DNA of 64,000 nucleotides from SZUA-547 sp963669315 (GCA_963669315.1 OY770021.1:186001-250000), one strand, 5' to 3'; shown: positions 45,715 through 55,080, counted from the stretch's first letter. The notes: a model not told the origin generated them from the letters alone. Program-made: numbers and translations.

Positions 45715-45834
45715 ATGCGCACGTTTCTCTTGATCGCCATCGCCGCTTTTGGCCTGTCGGCCTGCAACACCGTCGAAGGCGTCGGGCAGGATATTCAGCA
45801 AGGCGGCAAGGCTTTGGAGAAAGCCGCGCAGTAG
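45715..45834 (+). CDS. entericidin-like small lipoprotein
   Basis: A 39-residue lipoprotein. A short signal (MRTFLLIAIAAFGLSAC) ends at a lipobox cysteine and is followed by NTVEGVGQDIQQGGKALEKAAQ, the signature of the entericidin A/B family. Entericidins in E. coli form an antidote-toxin pair; the role of alphaproteobacterial homologues is not known. Upstream are GGAG and a TATAGT element. A second member is not seen nearby. Confidence 0.85.
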   Translation: MRTFLLIAIAAFGLSACNTVEGVGQDIQQGGKALEKAAQ

Positions 45835-45861
45835 TCGCGACCGACGGCTCTCTGGGATTGC

Positions 45862-46608
45862 TCAGCTGGCCAGCGCCGCCATTACTTCGTCGGACATCTC
45901 GAAATTGGCCGTGACGGTCTGGATATCGTCATCGTCCTCGAGCGCCTCGATGAGCTTCATCAGTGTGCGGCCCGCATTCTCATCCACTTCGGTCGTGGTC
46001 TGCGGGCGCCAGATCAGCTTAGCGCTTTCCGCCTCGCCCAACGATCCCTCCAGTGCTGTCGAGACGTCATTCAGGTCTGTGGCCTCGCAGATAATGATAT
46101 GGCCGTCTTCTGAGCTTCCCACGTCCTCGGCGCCGGCTTCGATCGCGGCGTCCATCACCGTATCCGCATCGCCCGCCGCAGCCGGATAGAGCACCTGGCC
46201 CTTGCGGTCGAACATGAAGCCGACCGAGCCGGTCTCGCCCAGGTTCCCGCCATTCTTTGCAAAGATCGAGCGGACGGTGGACGCCGTGCGGTTGCGATTG
46301 TCGCTCAACGCCTCGACGATGATCGCGACGCCGTTCGGGCCATAGCCCTCATAGCGGATCTCTTCGTAGTTCTCTGCATCTCCGCCAAGGGACTTCTTGA
46401 TCGCGCGTTCGATTACGTCCTTGGGCACGGAACTTGATTTCGCCTCTTTCACGGCGAGGCGAAGGCGCGGGTTCTTGTCCGGATCCGGGTCGCCCATTTT
46501 TGCGGCGACCGTGATCTCCTTGGCGAGTTTCGAGAACAGTTTCGACCGGGCGGCGTCCTGCCGTCCCTTGCGGTGCTGAATATTCGCCCATTTGGAATGG
46601 CCGGCCAT
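45862..46608 (-). CDS. YebC/PmpR-family protein
   Basis: A 248-residue YebC/TACO1-type protein, linked to translation of proline-rich stretches and, in some species, transcriptional regulation. It begins MAGHSKWANIQHRKGRQDAARSKLFSKLAKEI, nearly invariant in the family, and contains YEGYGPNGVAIIVEALSDNRNRT. The ATG at 46608 has GAGG upstream; the earlier in-frame start adds six residues. It converges on the entericidin gene. Confidence 0.95.
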   Translation of the reverse strand: MAGHSKWANIQHRKGRQDAARSKLFSKLAKEITVAAKMGDPDPDKNPRLRLAVKEAKSSSVPKDVIERAIKKSLGGDAENYEEIRYEGYGPNGVAIIVEALSDNRNRTASTVRSIFAKNGGNLGETGSVGFMFDRKGQVLYPAAAGDADTVMDAAIEAGAEDVGSSEDGHIIICEATDLNDVSTALEGSLGEAESAKLIWRPQTTTEVDENAGRTLMKLIEALEDDDDIQTVTANFEMSDEVMAALAS

Positions 46609-46696
46609 GAGGACCTCGTCTTGCAATCGCGATGGAATTCCGGCGGGTTTTATAGGCGAGCGCGGCGGTGGGGATCAAGCCGCCCCGCCACCAAAC

Positions 46697-48481
46697 CTAG
46701 AAGGGCCAGATCTGCGGGATAAGGAAGGAGACGATCGCGGCCAGCGACAGGTTCAGCGGCAGACCCACTTTAACGTAGTCGAGAAAACGATATCCGCCCG
46801 GCGCATATACCATTGTATTCGTCTGATATCCGATCGGCGTCGCGAAAGCGGCGGAGGCGGCGAACATCACCGCCACGACGAAGGGACGCGGATCGGCCCC
46901 CAGCGCTTGCGCGAAGGCGATCGCGATCGGCGTCATCACGACCGCCACCGCGTTATTTGTGACCATCTCGGTCAACGAGATCGTCAGCAAGTAGATCACG
47001 AAAAGGGTTGCGGGCAGCGGCATCTGCATCAGATACGGTGAAATCGCATCGACGATTATGTCGATTGCCCCGGTGTGCTGCATCGCCGCCCCCACGCCGA
47101 GCATGGCGAATATCAGCGCCAGCAATCGCCCCTCTACTGCGCCGAACGCCTCCTCCGCATCGATGCAGCGGGTCAGCAGAACCACGGCGACGGCGACCAG
47201 CGCCAAGGTGACGATCGGGGCGAGATCGAGCGCGGCGAAGATCACCACCCCCGCCAGCGCGGCGATGGCGATAGGCGCTTTCTTGCGCCGCCAGGATTTC
47301 TCCTCCGGCTCGGTCAACTCAACAAGATCCACATCGTTTGCAAGACGATGGATGTCCTCGGGCGCGCCTTCCAAAAGCAGCGTGTCGCCGATTTCGACCC
47401 GCACCTCGTCAAGACGTGCGCCGGCCTGCTTGTTCCGCCGGTGAACGGCCAGCGGATACACGCCATAGCGCCGGCGCAGGCGAAGTTGGCCCAGTGTGCG
47501 GCCGATCATCCGGCAATCGGGGCCGATCAGCGCCTCGACCGTGACCGAGGTTTTCGACGACACCGGATCGATCGCGCCCGCTACAGCCAGCGCGCCGGTT
47601 TCGCGCAGGGTCAAAAGCTCATCCACGCCGGTGCGGACGACCACCCTGTCGCCGTCCTCCAGCACGACATCGGTAAGCCGTCGGCGCAGAGAGGCGTCGC
47701 CTCGGATAACGTCGATGACGCGCGCGCCGTCCCGTTTGAATAACTCAACCTCCAGCGCCTTTTGGCCCGAAACGGAGGAACTCTCCGGCAACACCACTTC
47801 GGTGAAGAATTTCTGTTTGCGCTGACCGCCGATCATGTCCGCCAGCGCCTGCCGATCCGGCAACAGATGGCGGCCGATCAGCGAGAGGTAAAGCACCCCC
47901 CACACCGCGGAAACCAGCCCGAGCGGCGTGATCTCGAACAGAGAGAACGGCTCTAACCCCGCGCTGCGGGCGACACCGTCGACCAGAAGATTGGTGGAGG
48001 TGCCGATCAGCGTGCATGTGCCGCCAAGGATCGCCGCATAAGACAGCGGAATCAGGAACTTGGAGGCCGGCATTTTCATCGTCTTGGCGATTTGCAGAGT
48101 CACCGGAATCATCATCACCACGACGGGCGTGTTGTTCATGAAGGCCGACGCCGCGATCACGGTCGCGCCCATCATCGCGATGACGGTGATGGGGTTGCTT
48201 TCCGCCCGTGCCGACACCGCTCGTGAGAACGCCACCAGCGCGCCCGTGCGCACCAGCGCGCCGGACAGGATGAACATGCACCCGATGGTCAATGGCGCAG
48301 GATTGGAAAACACGGCAAGCATGGACTCGAGCGGCAACGCGCCGAGCAGCAGCAACACGGCCACGCCCCCGGTCGCGACGACGACCGGCGGATAACGCTC
48401 GGACATGAACAGGATCAGCATCCCGACCACCACGGCGAGCGTGACAAAGGCCGGGGCGTCCGGGCCGAGGGCATTGATCAC
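46697..48481 (-). CDS. SLC13-family permease with internal RCK_C domains
   Basis: A 594-residue inner-membrane transporter of the DASS/SLC13 type. Two sets of membrane helices (about 1-190 and 400-594) flank a cytoplasmic insert with two TrkA_C-like domains (LRRRLTDVVLEDGDRVVVRTGVDE and RVEIGDTLLLEGAPEDIH). Signature helices include AFMNNTPVVVMMIPV, CTLIGTSTNLLVDG and MVTNNAVAVVMTPIA, and the conserved A-F-A-T-P-I-G-Y-Q-T-N segment. These bacterial proteins are often sulfate- or dicarboxylate-linked; the substrate is not certain. Start is GTG. Confidence 0.9.
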   Translation of the reverse strand: MINALGPDAPAFVTLAVVVGMLILFMSERYPPVVVATGGVAVLLLLGALPLESMLAVFSNPAPLTIGCMFILSGALVRTGALVAFSRAVSARAESNPITVIAMMGATVIAASAFMNNTPVVVMMIPVTLQIAKTMKMPASKFLIPLSYAAILGGTCTLIGTSTNLLVDGVARSAGLEPFSLFEITPLGLVSAVWGVLYLSLIGRHLLPDRQALADMIGGQRKQKFFTEVVLPESSSVSGQKALEVELFKRDGARVIDVIRGDASLRRRLTDVVLEDGDRVVVRTGVDELLTLRETGALAVAGAIDPVSSKTSVTVEALIGPDCRMIGRTLGQLRLRRRYGVYPLAVHRRNKQAGARLDEVRVEIGDTLLLEGAPEDIHRLANDVDLVELTEPEEKSWRRKKAPIAIAALAGVVIFAALDLAPIVTLALVAVAVVLLTRCIDAEEAFGAVEGRLLALIFAMLGVGAAMQHTGAIDIIVDAISPYLMQMPLPATLFVIYLLTISLTEMVTNNAVAVVMTPIAIAFAQALGADPRPFVVAVMFAASAAFATPIGYQTNTMVYAPGGYRFLDYVKVGLPLNLSLAAIVSFLIPQIWPF

Positions 48482-48599
48482 GTGGCGACGCCTCCATCCT
48501 CGTGAAGCGCGATGGTAGCAGGCGCGCCCATGTCGCGGAAGTCATGGCGTTTTCGCCGAATGGTCGCAGGCTGCGACCGGATCGCGGTGGAGATTTATG

Positions 48600-49406
48600 T
48601 CAAGCTTCGGCCAGCGCGCCGCCGCGCCGGAAAGGCGACGCCGAGATGGCGCGACCTGTCCGATCATCCGTCTCAACCAGCACGCCCGACAGGGTCGCCG
48701 CGCCCATCGCCGGGGTGAACCGGCCGCCCGGAAGGCCCGTAATGAAACGGCGGAGAGGCTCCTCCTTCTCCATCCCGATCACCGAGTCGTAGTCTCCGCA
48801 CATGCCCGCATCCGATTGAAACGCCGTGCCTTTTGGCAGGATGCGCGTGTCGGCGGTGGGAATATGGGTGTGACACCCGACCACCATGCTGGCTCGCCCG
48901 TCGAGCCAGTAGCCGATACCGGCTTTCTCCGAGGTCGCCTCGGCGTGGATTTCGACAATCACCGCGTCGACGCCGCCGCCAAACGGCGCGGTTTTCAACG
49001 CCGCATCAAGGGCGGAGAACGGATCGTCGAAGGGCTGTTTCATGAATACCCGGCCGAGCGCAGCAGCCACCAGCACACGCCGCCCCCGCGTGGCCGGATA
49101 CACCCCGAACCCGCGCCCCGGCGCAGGATTGGCGATGTTGAGCGGGCGGAGGATGCGCTTTTCCCGGTTGATATGGGTCAGCATCTCTTTCTGATCGAAG
49201 GCGTGATCTCCAAGAGTGATGACGTCAGCGCCCGCCTCGAACAACTCATTCGCGATGGCGGCGGTCAGGCCGAAGCCCGCCGCGGCGTTCTCCGCATTCA
49301 CGACCACGAAATCGAGCTTCAGTTCATCACGCAGACCCGGAAGGCCCTCGATCACCGCGTTGCGTCCCGCACGGCCGACAATATCGCCAAGAAAAAGCAG
49401 TTTCAT
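48600..49406 (-). CDS. YmdB-type metallophosphoesterase (TIGR00282)
   Basis: A 268-residue calcineurin-like phosphoesterase of the YmdB family. Metal ligands are in FLGDIVGRAGR, VNAENAAAGFG, TLGDHAFDQKE and GCHTHIPTADTRIL. YmdB of Bacillus is a cyclic-nucleotide phosphodiesterase. In this genome group the gene is usually near the 5-formyltetrahydrofolate cyclo-ligase, as here. The 5' end is well defined by ATGAAACTG. Confidence 0.93.
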   Translation of the reverse strand: MKLLFLGDIVGRAGRNAVIEGLPGLRDELKLDFVVVNAENAAAGFGLTAAIANELFEAGADVITLGDHAFDQKEMLTHINREKRILRPLNIANPAPGRGFGVYPATRGRRVLVAAALGRVFMKQPFDDPFSALDAALKTAPFGGGVDAVIVEIHAEATSEKAGIGYWLDGRASMVVGCHTHIPTADTRILPKGTAFQSDAGMCGDYDSVIGMEKEEPLRRFITGLPGGRFTPAMGAATLSGVLVETDDRTGRAISASPFRRGGALAEA

Positions 49407-49483
49407 ACATGCTGCTTAGCGGGTGGCGCTCGGGAAGGGCAAGGCGAATAAGCCGCAGCCTTGGGCAATGGTGAGGGAGGGCC

Positions 49484-50056
49484 TCACCCGAACTCCAGCA
49501 ACCCTTCCTCCGTCGCGATCGCGTCCAACTGGTGGTCTGTGTCCTCGGTGGGCAGGTCTGGCCCCTGTTGCGAGGCGTAGGCGAGGCCAATGGCGCGGAT
49601 CAGACCATTCTCTCGCAACATATCCAGCGTCCGGTCATAAAATCCGCCGCCATAGCCCAGCCGGTGGCCCGTCCTGTCGAACGCCACCAATGGAACGATG
49701 ACGATAGTCGGCTTCGGCCAGTCGCCGCTTGCCGGGACCTCCGCCCCGAACGGCCCTTCCTCCATCGCGCAGCCGGGCGTCCATTCGCGGAATTTCAGGG
49801 GACGCCCCTCCCCATTGATCACCGGAACGCAGAGCCGCGCGCCCGCCTGATGCAGCGCCTCCATGGCCGGGGTCGGGTCGATCTCAGTGCGGATCGGGCG
49901 GTATCCCGCGATCACGGTTCCGGGCGCGATCTCTCCGATATGCGCCAGCAGATTCGCGGTCGCCTTGGGCGTCGCCTCAGCCCGCGCCTCATGCGCCGCC
50001 TTGCGGCGGGCGAAGGCGTCTTTGCGCAGCGCAGCTTTCTGATCGGCTGGGGTCAT
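49484..50056 (-). CDS. 5-formyltetrahydrofolate cyclo-ligase
   Basis: A 190-residue enzyme that converts 5-formyl-THF to 5,10-methenyl-THF using ATP. Family motifs are IAGYRPIRTEIDPTP, the basic-residue start KAALRKDAFARRKAAH and the substrate-site block VPLVAFDRTGHRLGYGGGFYDRTL. It lies about 45 bases downstream of the 6S RNA gene on the same strand, the ssrS-fau (ygfA) arrangement known from many proteobacteria, so it may be expressed by read-through of 6S RNA. Confidence 0.93.
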   Translation of the reverse strand: MTPADQKAALRKDAFARRKAAHEARAEATPKATANLLAHIGEIAPGTVIAGYRPIRTEIDPTPAMEALHQAGARLCVPVINGEGRPLKFREWTPGCAMEEGPFGAEVPASGDWPKPTIVIVPLVAFDRTGHRLGYGGGFYDRTLDMLRENGLIRAIGLAYASQQGPDLPTEDTDHQLDAIATEEGLLEFG

Positions 50057-50101
50057 CCCGCACCGCTAACGGGCGTCGGCGGCGCTGGCAAGGGATGGAT
50101 A

Positions 50102-50268
50102 AGCGGCGGGCCCGTCGCGACCGTGGCGGAGATTAATCCTCGCGAACCTAGATAACTAGGTGGGCGCCAGATGCGATAGGCCAGGACCAGTCGCAGAGCC
50201 AGCTCCCGCGAGATGAATTAAGGCCACCAGGATTCAGTCCGATCACGGGAAGGACAGAACCCGCCAGA
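50102..50268 (-). ncRNA. ssrS: 6S RNA
   Basis: A non-coding RNA of about 167 bases on the minus strand, directly upstream of the cyclo-ligase gene. Its ends can pair (GGCGGG at 50260-50265 with CCCGCC at 50105-50110), the middle contains the bulged region with CCTGGTGGCC, and the 3' half carries CCCACCTAG...CTAGGTTCGCG, reminiscent of the conserved ACCTxxAACxAGGTT pattern of 6S RNA. 6S RNA binds and inhibits the housekeeping RNA polymerase. Exact ends are estimated from pairing and promoter position. Not predicted by computation here. Confidence 0.75.
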
Positions 50269-50273
50269 GCCGG

Positions 50274-50302
50274 GATATAGGGGTGTTGTGGGCGGAATGG
50301 AA
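50274..50302 (-). promoter_or_regulatory. 6S RNA promoter
   Basis: On the minus strand TTCCAT is followed after 17 bases by TATATC, which would start the transcript close to 50268. Moderate match. Confidence 0.55.
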
Positions 50303-50373
50303 GAGCGGTCGCAGCGGGATGTGGCCGGGGTTGTGCTAGGGTGACAGAACTCGCCCAAAACCCTGGATCTTCG

Positions 50374-52092
50374 ATGAGCGCCAGCGACATTCCCGATCAG
50401 GTCAAAGAGCGCCTCGCTTTTGTCGCCGAGGTCTCCAAGAACGCGCGCACCACTTGGTTCGCGCTGATCGGCGTTCTTTTGTTCTCCACTATCGCCATCG
50501 GCGGGGTCGAGGACCGGGATTTCTTCTCCTACGACTCTTCAGTGCAATTGCCGTTGGTTGCGGTCTCCGTGCCCGTGCTCGGCTTTTTCTACGCCGGCCC
50601 CGTCATCGTGCTGGGGCTCTACACCTATTTTCACCTCTACCTGATCAAGCTGTGGCGCGCGCTCAGCTGGGTGGGGCCAGAGGCGGCGCCCGGATTGCAG
50701 CTGGACGATGTGGCCTATCCCTGGCTGATCTCGGACGCGGCGATCCAGCGCAAACCAGGGGCTGAGCGGCGGTCGCTGGGATGGCTGACGCAAACCGTAT
50801 CGCTGGCCATGGGGTGGTGGGCAGGGCCGGTGGTGCTGGCACTGTTCTGGTATCGCAGTTTCCCGCCGCACAATCTTTTTCTGACGCTCTGGTGCGGCGC
50901 GCTGATGGCGGCTGCGGTGACCGGCGGCGTACTCAGCTATCGGCTTTGGGTGCGCACCATGCAGCTGCACCCGGCTGAGACGCAGCCGACCCTGCACGAT
51001 TGCGCCCCGACGGAGTTGAGCATGGGCGTCGGGACGCTGGCGCTGCTGCTCAGCATCCTGGCGACTCAAGGCGGGGTTCTGACTTGGACGGATAACGGCA
51101 AGGACATCTTCCTCTATCCCGCGAATCTCTATCGCGCAGAGTTGGCGGAGCGCCCAGACAACTGGTTGCCCCATGACGAGGCGCAGGCGGAGTTCATGGC
51201 CAAGTATTCCGGGCTTAAACGGCGAGAACTGGATCTGAGCGCCGAATCCCAACAGCCTTGGACTGCGGCCGCGAAGACCGCGTTCAAATCGCAACGCGAG
51301 GGCCAATTGGCCAGCCTTCGCGCCAAGGATTTTCCCGATGTGAACTTCCGGGCCGCCACATTGAGCGAGGCATTCATGCCGGGGCTCGATCTGCGTCGCG
51401 CCAATCTCCGGTTCGCCTCTCTTGTGATGGCGCAAATGGAGGGGACGCTTCTGTTCGACGCCCGGCTGGACAGGGCCAATTTCAGAGATGCGCGCATGGA
51501 GAGCGCGAATCTTGTCGGCGCAAGCATGCGGGAGGCGTACTTCGCCGGAGCAACGCTGACGGGCGCGGATTTTAGGGAGGCGCGGCTGGATGGGGCGAGT
51601 TTCCACCAGGCTCGAATGGACGGGGCAGATTTCAGCAAGGCTCAAATGGAGGGCGCGAATTTCTTCCAAACGCGGTTGGACAGGGCTAGCTTTCGCGGCG
51701 CCGGTTTGGCGGAGGCGAACTTCCTCGGCGCGCATATGCAAGGGGGCGATCTCGTCGAAGTCTGGGCCGTCGGCGCGACGCTCAGTCACGCGAAGATCAG
51801 CGATGCGAATTTCCACGGTGCGAATCTGAGAGCCGCCGATGTCTCGGGCGCTGATATGTCCGGCTCGGGCCTGACGGCTGTGGACCTTAGGGGCAGCAAT
51901 ATCACCCAAGAACAGCTCGACAGCGCATTCGGCGACGCGTCTACGGCGGGGCGGCTGCCCTCCGGCCTCACAGCGCCCGATCATTGGTCAAAGGGAGATC
52001 TAAGCGCAATATGGACCATTCGTTTCGAACAATGGTGCGCATGGCGCGCCGCGCGGGGCCATGGCCCGTCTAGGTTCTGCCCGGAAAACTAG
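50374..52092 (+). CDS. membrane-anchored pentapeptide-repeat protein
   Basis: A 572-residue protein. The N-terminal part (about 20-250) has five or six hydrophobic helices (TTWFALIGVLLFSTIAIGG, LVAVSVPVLGFFYAGPVIVLGLY and others). The C-terminal part (about 330-545) is a pentapeptide-repeat domain A(D/N)LxF, as in ADFREARLDGASFHQARMDGADFS, which folds as a right-handed quadrilateral beta-helix. Function unknown. Start is uncertain: ATG at 50374 or GTG at 50341, neither with a clear ribosome site. It is inserted on the opposite strand between zapA and the 6S RNA-cyclo-ligase pair. Confidence 0.85.
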   Translation: MSASDIPDQVKERLAFVAEVSKNARTTWFALIGVLLFSTIAIGGVEDRDFFSYDSSVQLPLVAVSVPVLGFFYAGPVIVLGLYTYFHLYLIKLWRALSWVGPEAAPGLQLDDVAYPWLISDAAIQRKPGAERRSLGWLTQTVSLAMGWWAGPVVLALFWYRSFPPHNLFLTLWCGALMAAAVTGGVLSYRLWVRTMQLHPAETQPTLHDCAPTELSMGVGTLALLLSILATQGGVLTWTDNGKDIFLYPANLYRAELAERPDNWLPHDEAQAEFMAKYSGLKRRELDLSAESQQPWTAAAKTAFKSQREGQLASLRAKDFPDVNFRAATLSEAFMPGLDLRRANLRFASLVMAQMEGTLLFDARLDRANFRDARMESANLVGASMREAYFAGATLTGADFREARLDGASFHQARMDGADFSKAQMEGANFFQTRLDRASFRGAGLAEANFLGAHMQGGDLVEVWAVGATLSHAKISDANFHGANLRAADVSGADMSGSGLTAVDLRGSNITQEQLDSAFGDASTAGRLPSGLTAPDHWSKGDLSAIWTIRFEQWCAWRAARGHGPSRFCPEN

Positions 52093-52096
52093 TGGA

Positions 52097-52498
52097 TCAT
52101 GCCGCCTGTTCCGCTGACTCGGCCAGCTTCTCCATCCGGTCCGCCGCCTGATTCAACAGCTGAGCTGTCACCTGTTGAAGGTCGCCATCGAAAAGACCGG
52201 CCTGATCGCCTTCCGCCGCTGGGGCTGGGGCCTTCTCGGCCGCCGCGGCGCGAGCCTTCAGGTCAGAGACCTGCTTTTTCAGCTTTTTGATCGTCTCGTC
52301 GGTCTCCGACAATTCGTCGGCCACCATCAGGGCGGTCATCAGCAGCAGCTGCGCCTCTGAAATCGCGGATTGCTGCGGATTGAACGATTTGGCGTAAGCA
52401 TCCAGCTTCGCCGCAAGCCGGGCCAGATGCCCCTCTTGCCCATCCTCACATGCGACCGGGTAACGGCGGCCACTAACTTCAACGTTGATCTCTGCCAT
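52097..52498 (-). CDS. zapA: cell division protein ZapA
   Basis: A 133-residue ZapA homologue that cross-links FtsZ filaments. It starts MAEINVEVSGRRYPVACEDGQEGHLARLAAKLD, the ZapA globular domain, followed by a coiled-coil helix (ETDETIKKLKKQVSDLKARAAAAEK) and a short acidic C-terminus. The ATG at 52498 is chosen; the longer frame from 52720 is inside the preceding gene. It lies 10 bases downstream of the DUF4164 gene on the same strand, probably one transcript. Confidence 0.93.
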   Translation of the reverse strand: MAEINVEVSGRRYPVACEDGQEGHLARLAAKLDAYAKSFNPQQSAISEAQLLLMTALMVADELSETDETIKKLKKQVSDLKARAAAAEKAPAPAAEGDQAGLFDGDLQQVTAQLLNQAADRMEKLAESAEQAA

Positions 52499-52508
52499 GT
52501 CCCCGCCC

Positions 52509-52754
52509 TCAGTCGCCCAACGCGCCGCGAAGCTCAGCGATGGCGTTATCCAACGCATCCGCCGCTTCGGTTCGCAGCTTCTCGTCCTCGGCCCGCGCGG
52601 CGCGCATCTCAGACAGTTCGTCACGCAGCTTCGCGCCTTCCTTTTCGACCACCTTGGTGGCGTCAGCAGATGCGCCCCCGTTGGCTTCGATCGCCGTGGA
52701 GAGGCGCTGCATGGCCGCATTAAACCGATCGATGGCCGCTTCGAGTTCGCTCAT
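52509..52754 (-). CDS. DUF4164-like coiled-coil protein
   Basis: An 81-residue protein, nearly all helical (MSELEAAIDRFNAAMQRLS ... AADALDNAIAELRGAL). In alphaproteobacteria this kind of small coiled-coil gene sits next to zapA; a division-related role is inferred only from location. The ATG at 52754 follows GGAG. The longer frame to 52967 has no support. Confidence 0.75.
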   Translation of the reverse strand: MSELEAAIDRFNAAMQRLSTAIEANGGASADATKVVEKEGAKLRDELSEMRAARAEDEKLRTEAADALDNAIAELRGALGD

Positions 52755-53052
52755 CGGCGCGCTCCGTTCCCGCAATCTGCATTCCACGCGGCCCAAGCGC
52801 CGCGAATCAAGCCTATTTACCAATTCGCCAGAGAATAGCGCAATTGCAGGCCAAAGCGCCAACGGCGTGCGAAGATCACCGGCCATGACCCTCAATTCGG
52901 GGCGCTTTCGCAAATCATGGGCCGGTTCCAGCACGAAGGTGTTGACCCGCGCGCCCGCGCGGAACATTTTGCGCCCGCCTTTGCACCGTCGTTCATCATG
53001 GGCGACCCCGCCCGACCAATTCGCAAACCTATCCTGGAAAGCGACCGAAGCC

Positions 53053-55080
53053 GTGACAATTCACTCAGACATTCAGGCCCTTCGAGAGGCCAATCCCGAC
53101 CACTGGCGCAAAGCCGCCGCCCTTCGTGTATTGGCGATGGACGCCGTTCAGGCGGCCAAATCCGGCCATCCCGGCATGCCGATGGGCATGGCCGACGTCG
53201 CCACCGTGCTGTTTGAGAAGCACCTGAAATTCGACGCCTCTGCGCCCGACTGGCCGGATCGCGATCGGTTCGTGCTGTCGGCCGGACATGGCTCCATGCT
53301 GCTCTACGGCCTGCTGCATCTGACCGGCTACGCCGACATGTCGCTGGAGGATCTGAAGAATTTCCGCCAGTTGGGCTTTAAGACCGCGGGGCACCCGGAG
53401 TTCGGTCACGCCAAAGGAATCGAGACCACCACCGGCCCGCTGGGACAGGGATTGGGCACCGCCGTTGGCATGGCGATGGCCGAAACCAGCATGGCGGCGC
53501 GTTTCAGTGGCAAGCTGGTTGACCATCACACCTATGCCGTGGTCGGTGACGGCTGCCTGATGGAGGGCCTCAGCCAGGAAGCGATCACCCTGGCGGGCCA
53601 TCTGCAGCTCAACAAGCTGATCGTGCTTTGGGACGACAACGGCATCTCCATCGACGGGAAGGTGTCGCTGTCCGATTCGACCGATCAGTTGGCGCGATTC
53701 GCGGCGTCAGGCTGGGACGTGCAGTCGATCGACGGGCATGACCCGGACGCGATCGACGCGGCGCTCGCGGCAGTGAAGAAAACCGGAACGCCGTCGCTCA
53801 TCGCCTGCAAAACGCATATTGGCTTCGGTTCTCCCAACAAGCAGGACACGGCCGGCGCCCATGGCGCGCCGCTGGGCGATGATGAGATCGCCCTGGTGCG
53901 TGAGGTCTATGGCTGGTCGCATGACCGGTTCGACGTCCCCTCCGACATCGTGTCTGAATGGCGCAATATCGGCTCCAAAGGCGAAGCGGACCGCCAAGCC
54001 TGGGAAGGCCGCCTCGCCGACGCCTCGAAGCGCAAGCGCGAGGATTTCGAGCGCGTGGTCGCGGGTGAAGCTCCGTCGCGGCTGGCGAGCGCCGTGCGCA
54101 AGCTGAAAAAGCAGGTCTCGGACGACCAGCCGAAGGTCGCGACACGAAAAGCCTCGGAAATGGCGCTAGGCGCGATCAATCCGGTCATGCCGGAAACGGT
54201 CGGCGGCTCCGCGGATCTCACCGGGTCCAATAACACAAAGACCGCCGATCTTGGCGTCTACTCGGCGGAGGACCGCAAGGGCCGCTATGTCTATTACGGC
54301 ATTCGCGAGCACGGCATGGCCGCGGCGATGAACGGCCTCGCCCTGCATGGCGGCGTCGCGCCCTATGGCGGCACCTTCATGGTCTTCGCCGATTACGCCC
54401 GACCGGCCATGCGCCTGTCGGCGCTTATGGGCCAACGCGTGATCTATGTCATGACCCATGACTCCATCGGTCTGGGCGAGGACGGCCCGACGCACCAGCC
54501 TGTCGAGCATCTCGCCAGTCTGCGCGCGATGCCAGGTATGCAGGTGCTGCGCCCCGCCGACGCGGTGGAGACCGCCGAATGCTGGGAGATCGCGCTTTCC
54601 ACCAAGGACGCGCCCAGCACCATCGCGCTGACCCGGCAGGGCCTGCCGACCGTGCGCACGCAGCACAAAAGCGCCAATCTTTGCGCCAACGGCGCCTATG
54701 TGCTGGCTGAGGCCGAGAACAAGCGCAAGGTCGTGCTGCTCGCCACCGGCTCCGAGGTTTCGGTCGCTCTGGCGGCGCGCGAGGCGCTGGAGGCTGAAGG
54801 GATCGGAACGCGAGTCGTTTCAATGCCTTGCTGGGAACTCTTCGCACAGCAGGACGAGAAGTACCGCAAGCGGGTGCTCGGCTCCGGCGTGCGGATCGGC
54901 ATAGAGGCGGCGGTGCGACAGGGCTGGGACCGCTGGCTGTCCGGCGAGGGTGGATCTTCCAAGAGATCCGCATTCATCGGCATGGACAGCTTTGGCGCCT
55001 CGGCGCCGGCCGGCGAGCTGTTCAAACATTTCGGCATCACAGCCGAGGCGGTGGCGGAGAAGGCGAAGGAACTTCTCTGA
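53053..55080 (+). CDS. tkt: transketolase
   Basis: A 675-residue thiamine-diphosphate enzyme moving two-carbon units between sugar phosphates. Motifs: AAKSGHPGMPMGMADVATVLF, the TPP segment GDGCLMEGLSQEA...LWDDNGISIDG, the second TPP half with GIREHGMAAAMNGL and THDSIGLGEDGPTHQPVEH. Length is normal. The start is taken as GTG at 53053 (VTIHSDIQAL); the frame extends much further upstream but overlaps the divergent coiled-coil gene and lacks the family sequence. It heads the glycolytic cluster. Confidence 0.97.
   Translation: MTIHSDIQALREANPDHWRKAAALRVLAMDAVQAAKSGHPGMPMGMADVATVLFEKHLKFDASAPDWPDRDRFVLSAGHGSMLLYGLLHLTGYADMSLEDLKNFRQLGFKTAGHPEFGHAKGIETTTGPLGQGLGTAVGMAMAETSMAARFSGKLVDHHTYAVVGDGCLMEGLSQEAITLAGHLQLNKLIVLWDDNGISIDGKVSLSDSTDQLARFAASGWDVQSIDGHDPDAIDAALAAVKKTGTPSLIACKTHIGFGSPNKQDTAGAHGAPLGDDEIALVREVYGWSHDRFDVPSDIVSEWRNIGSKGEADRQAWEGRLADASKRKREDFERVVAGEAPSRLASAVRKLKKQVSDDQPKVATRKASEMALGAINPVMPETVGGSADLTGSNNTKTADLGVYSAEDRKGRYVYYGIREHGMAAAMNGLALHGGVAPYGGTFMVFADYARPAMRLSALMGQRVIYVMTHDSIGLGEDGPTHQPVEHLASLRAMPGMQVLRPADAVETAECWEIALSTKDAPSTIALTRQGLPTVRTQHKSANLCANGAYVLAEAENKRKVVLLATGSEVSVALAAREALEAEGIGTRVVSMPCWELFAQQDEKYRKRVLGSGVRIGIEAAVRQGWDRWLSGEGGSSKRSAFIGMDSFGASAPAGELFKHFGITAEAVAEKAKELL

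Noticed and set aside
48562..48578. Hairpin GGTCGCA/TGCGACC between the SLC13 and YmdB genes
   Set aside because: No U tract on either strand, so it is not supported as a terminator.
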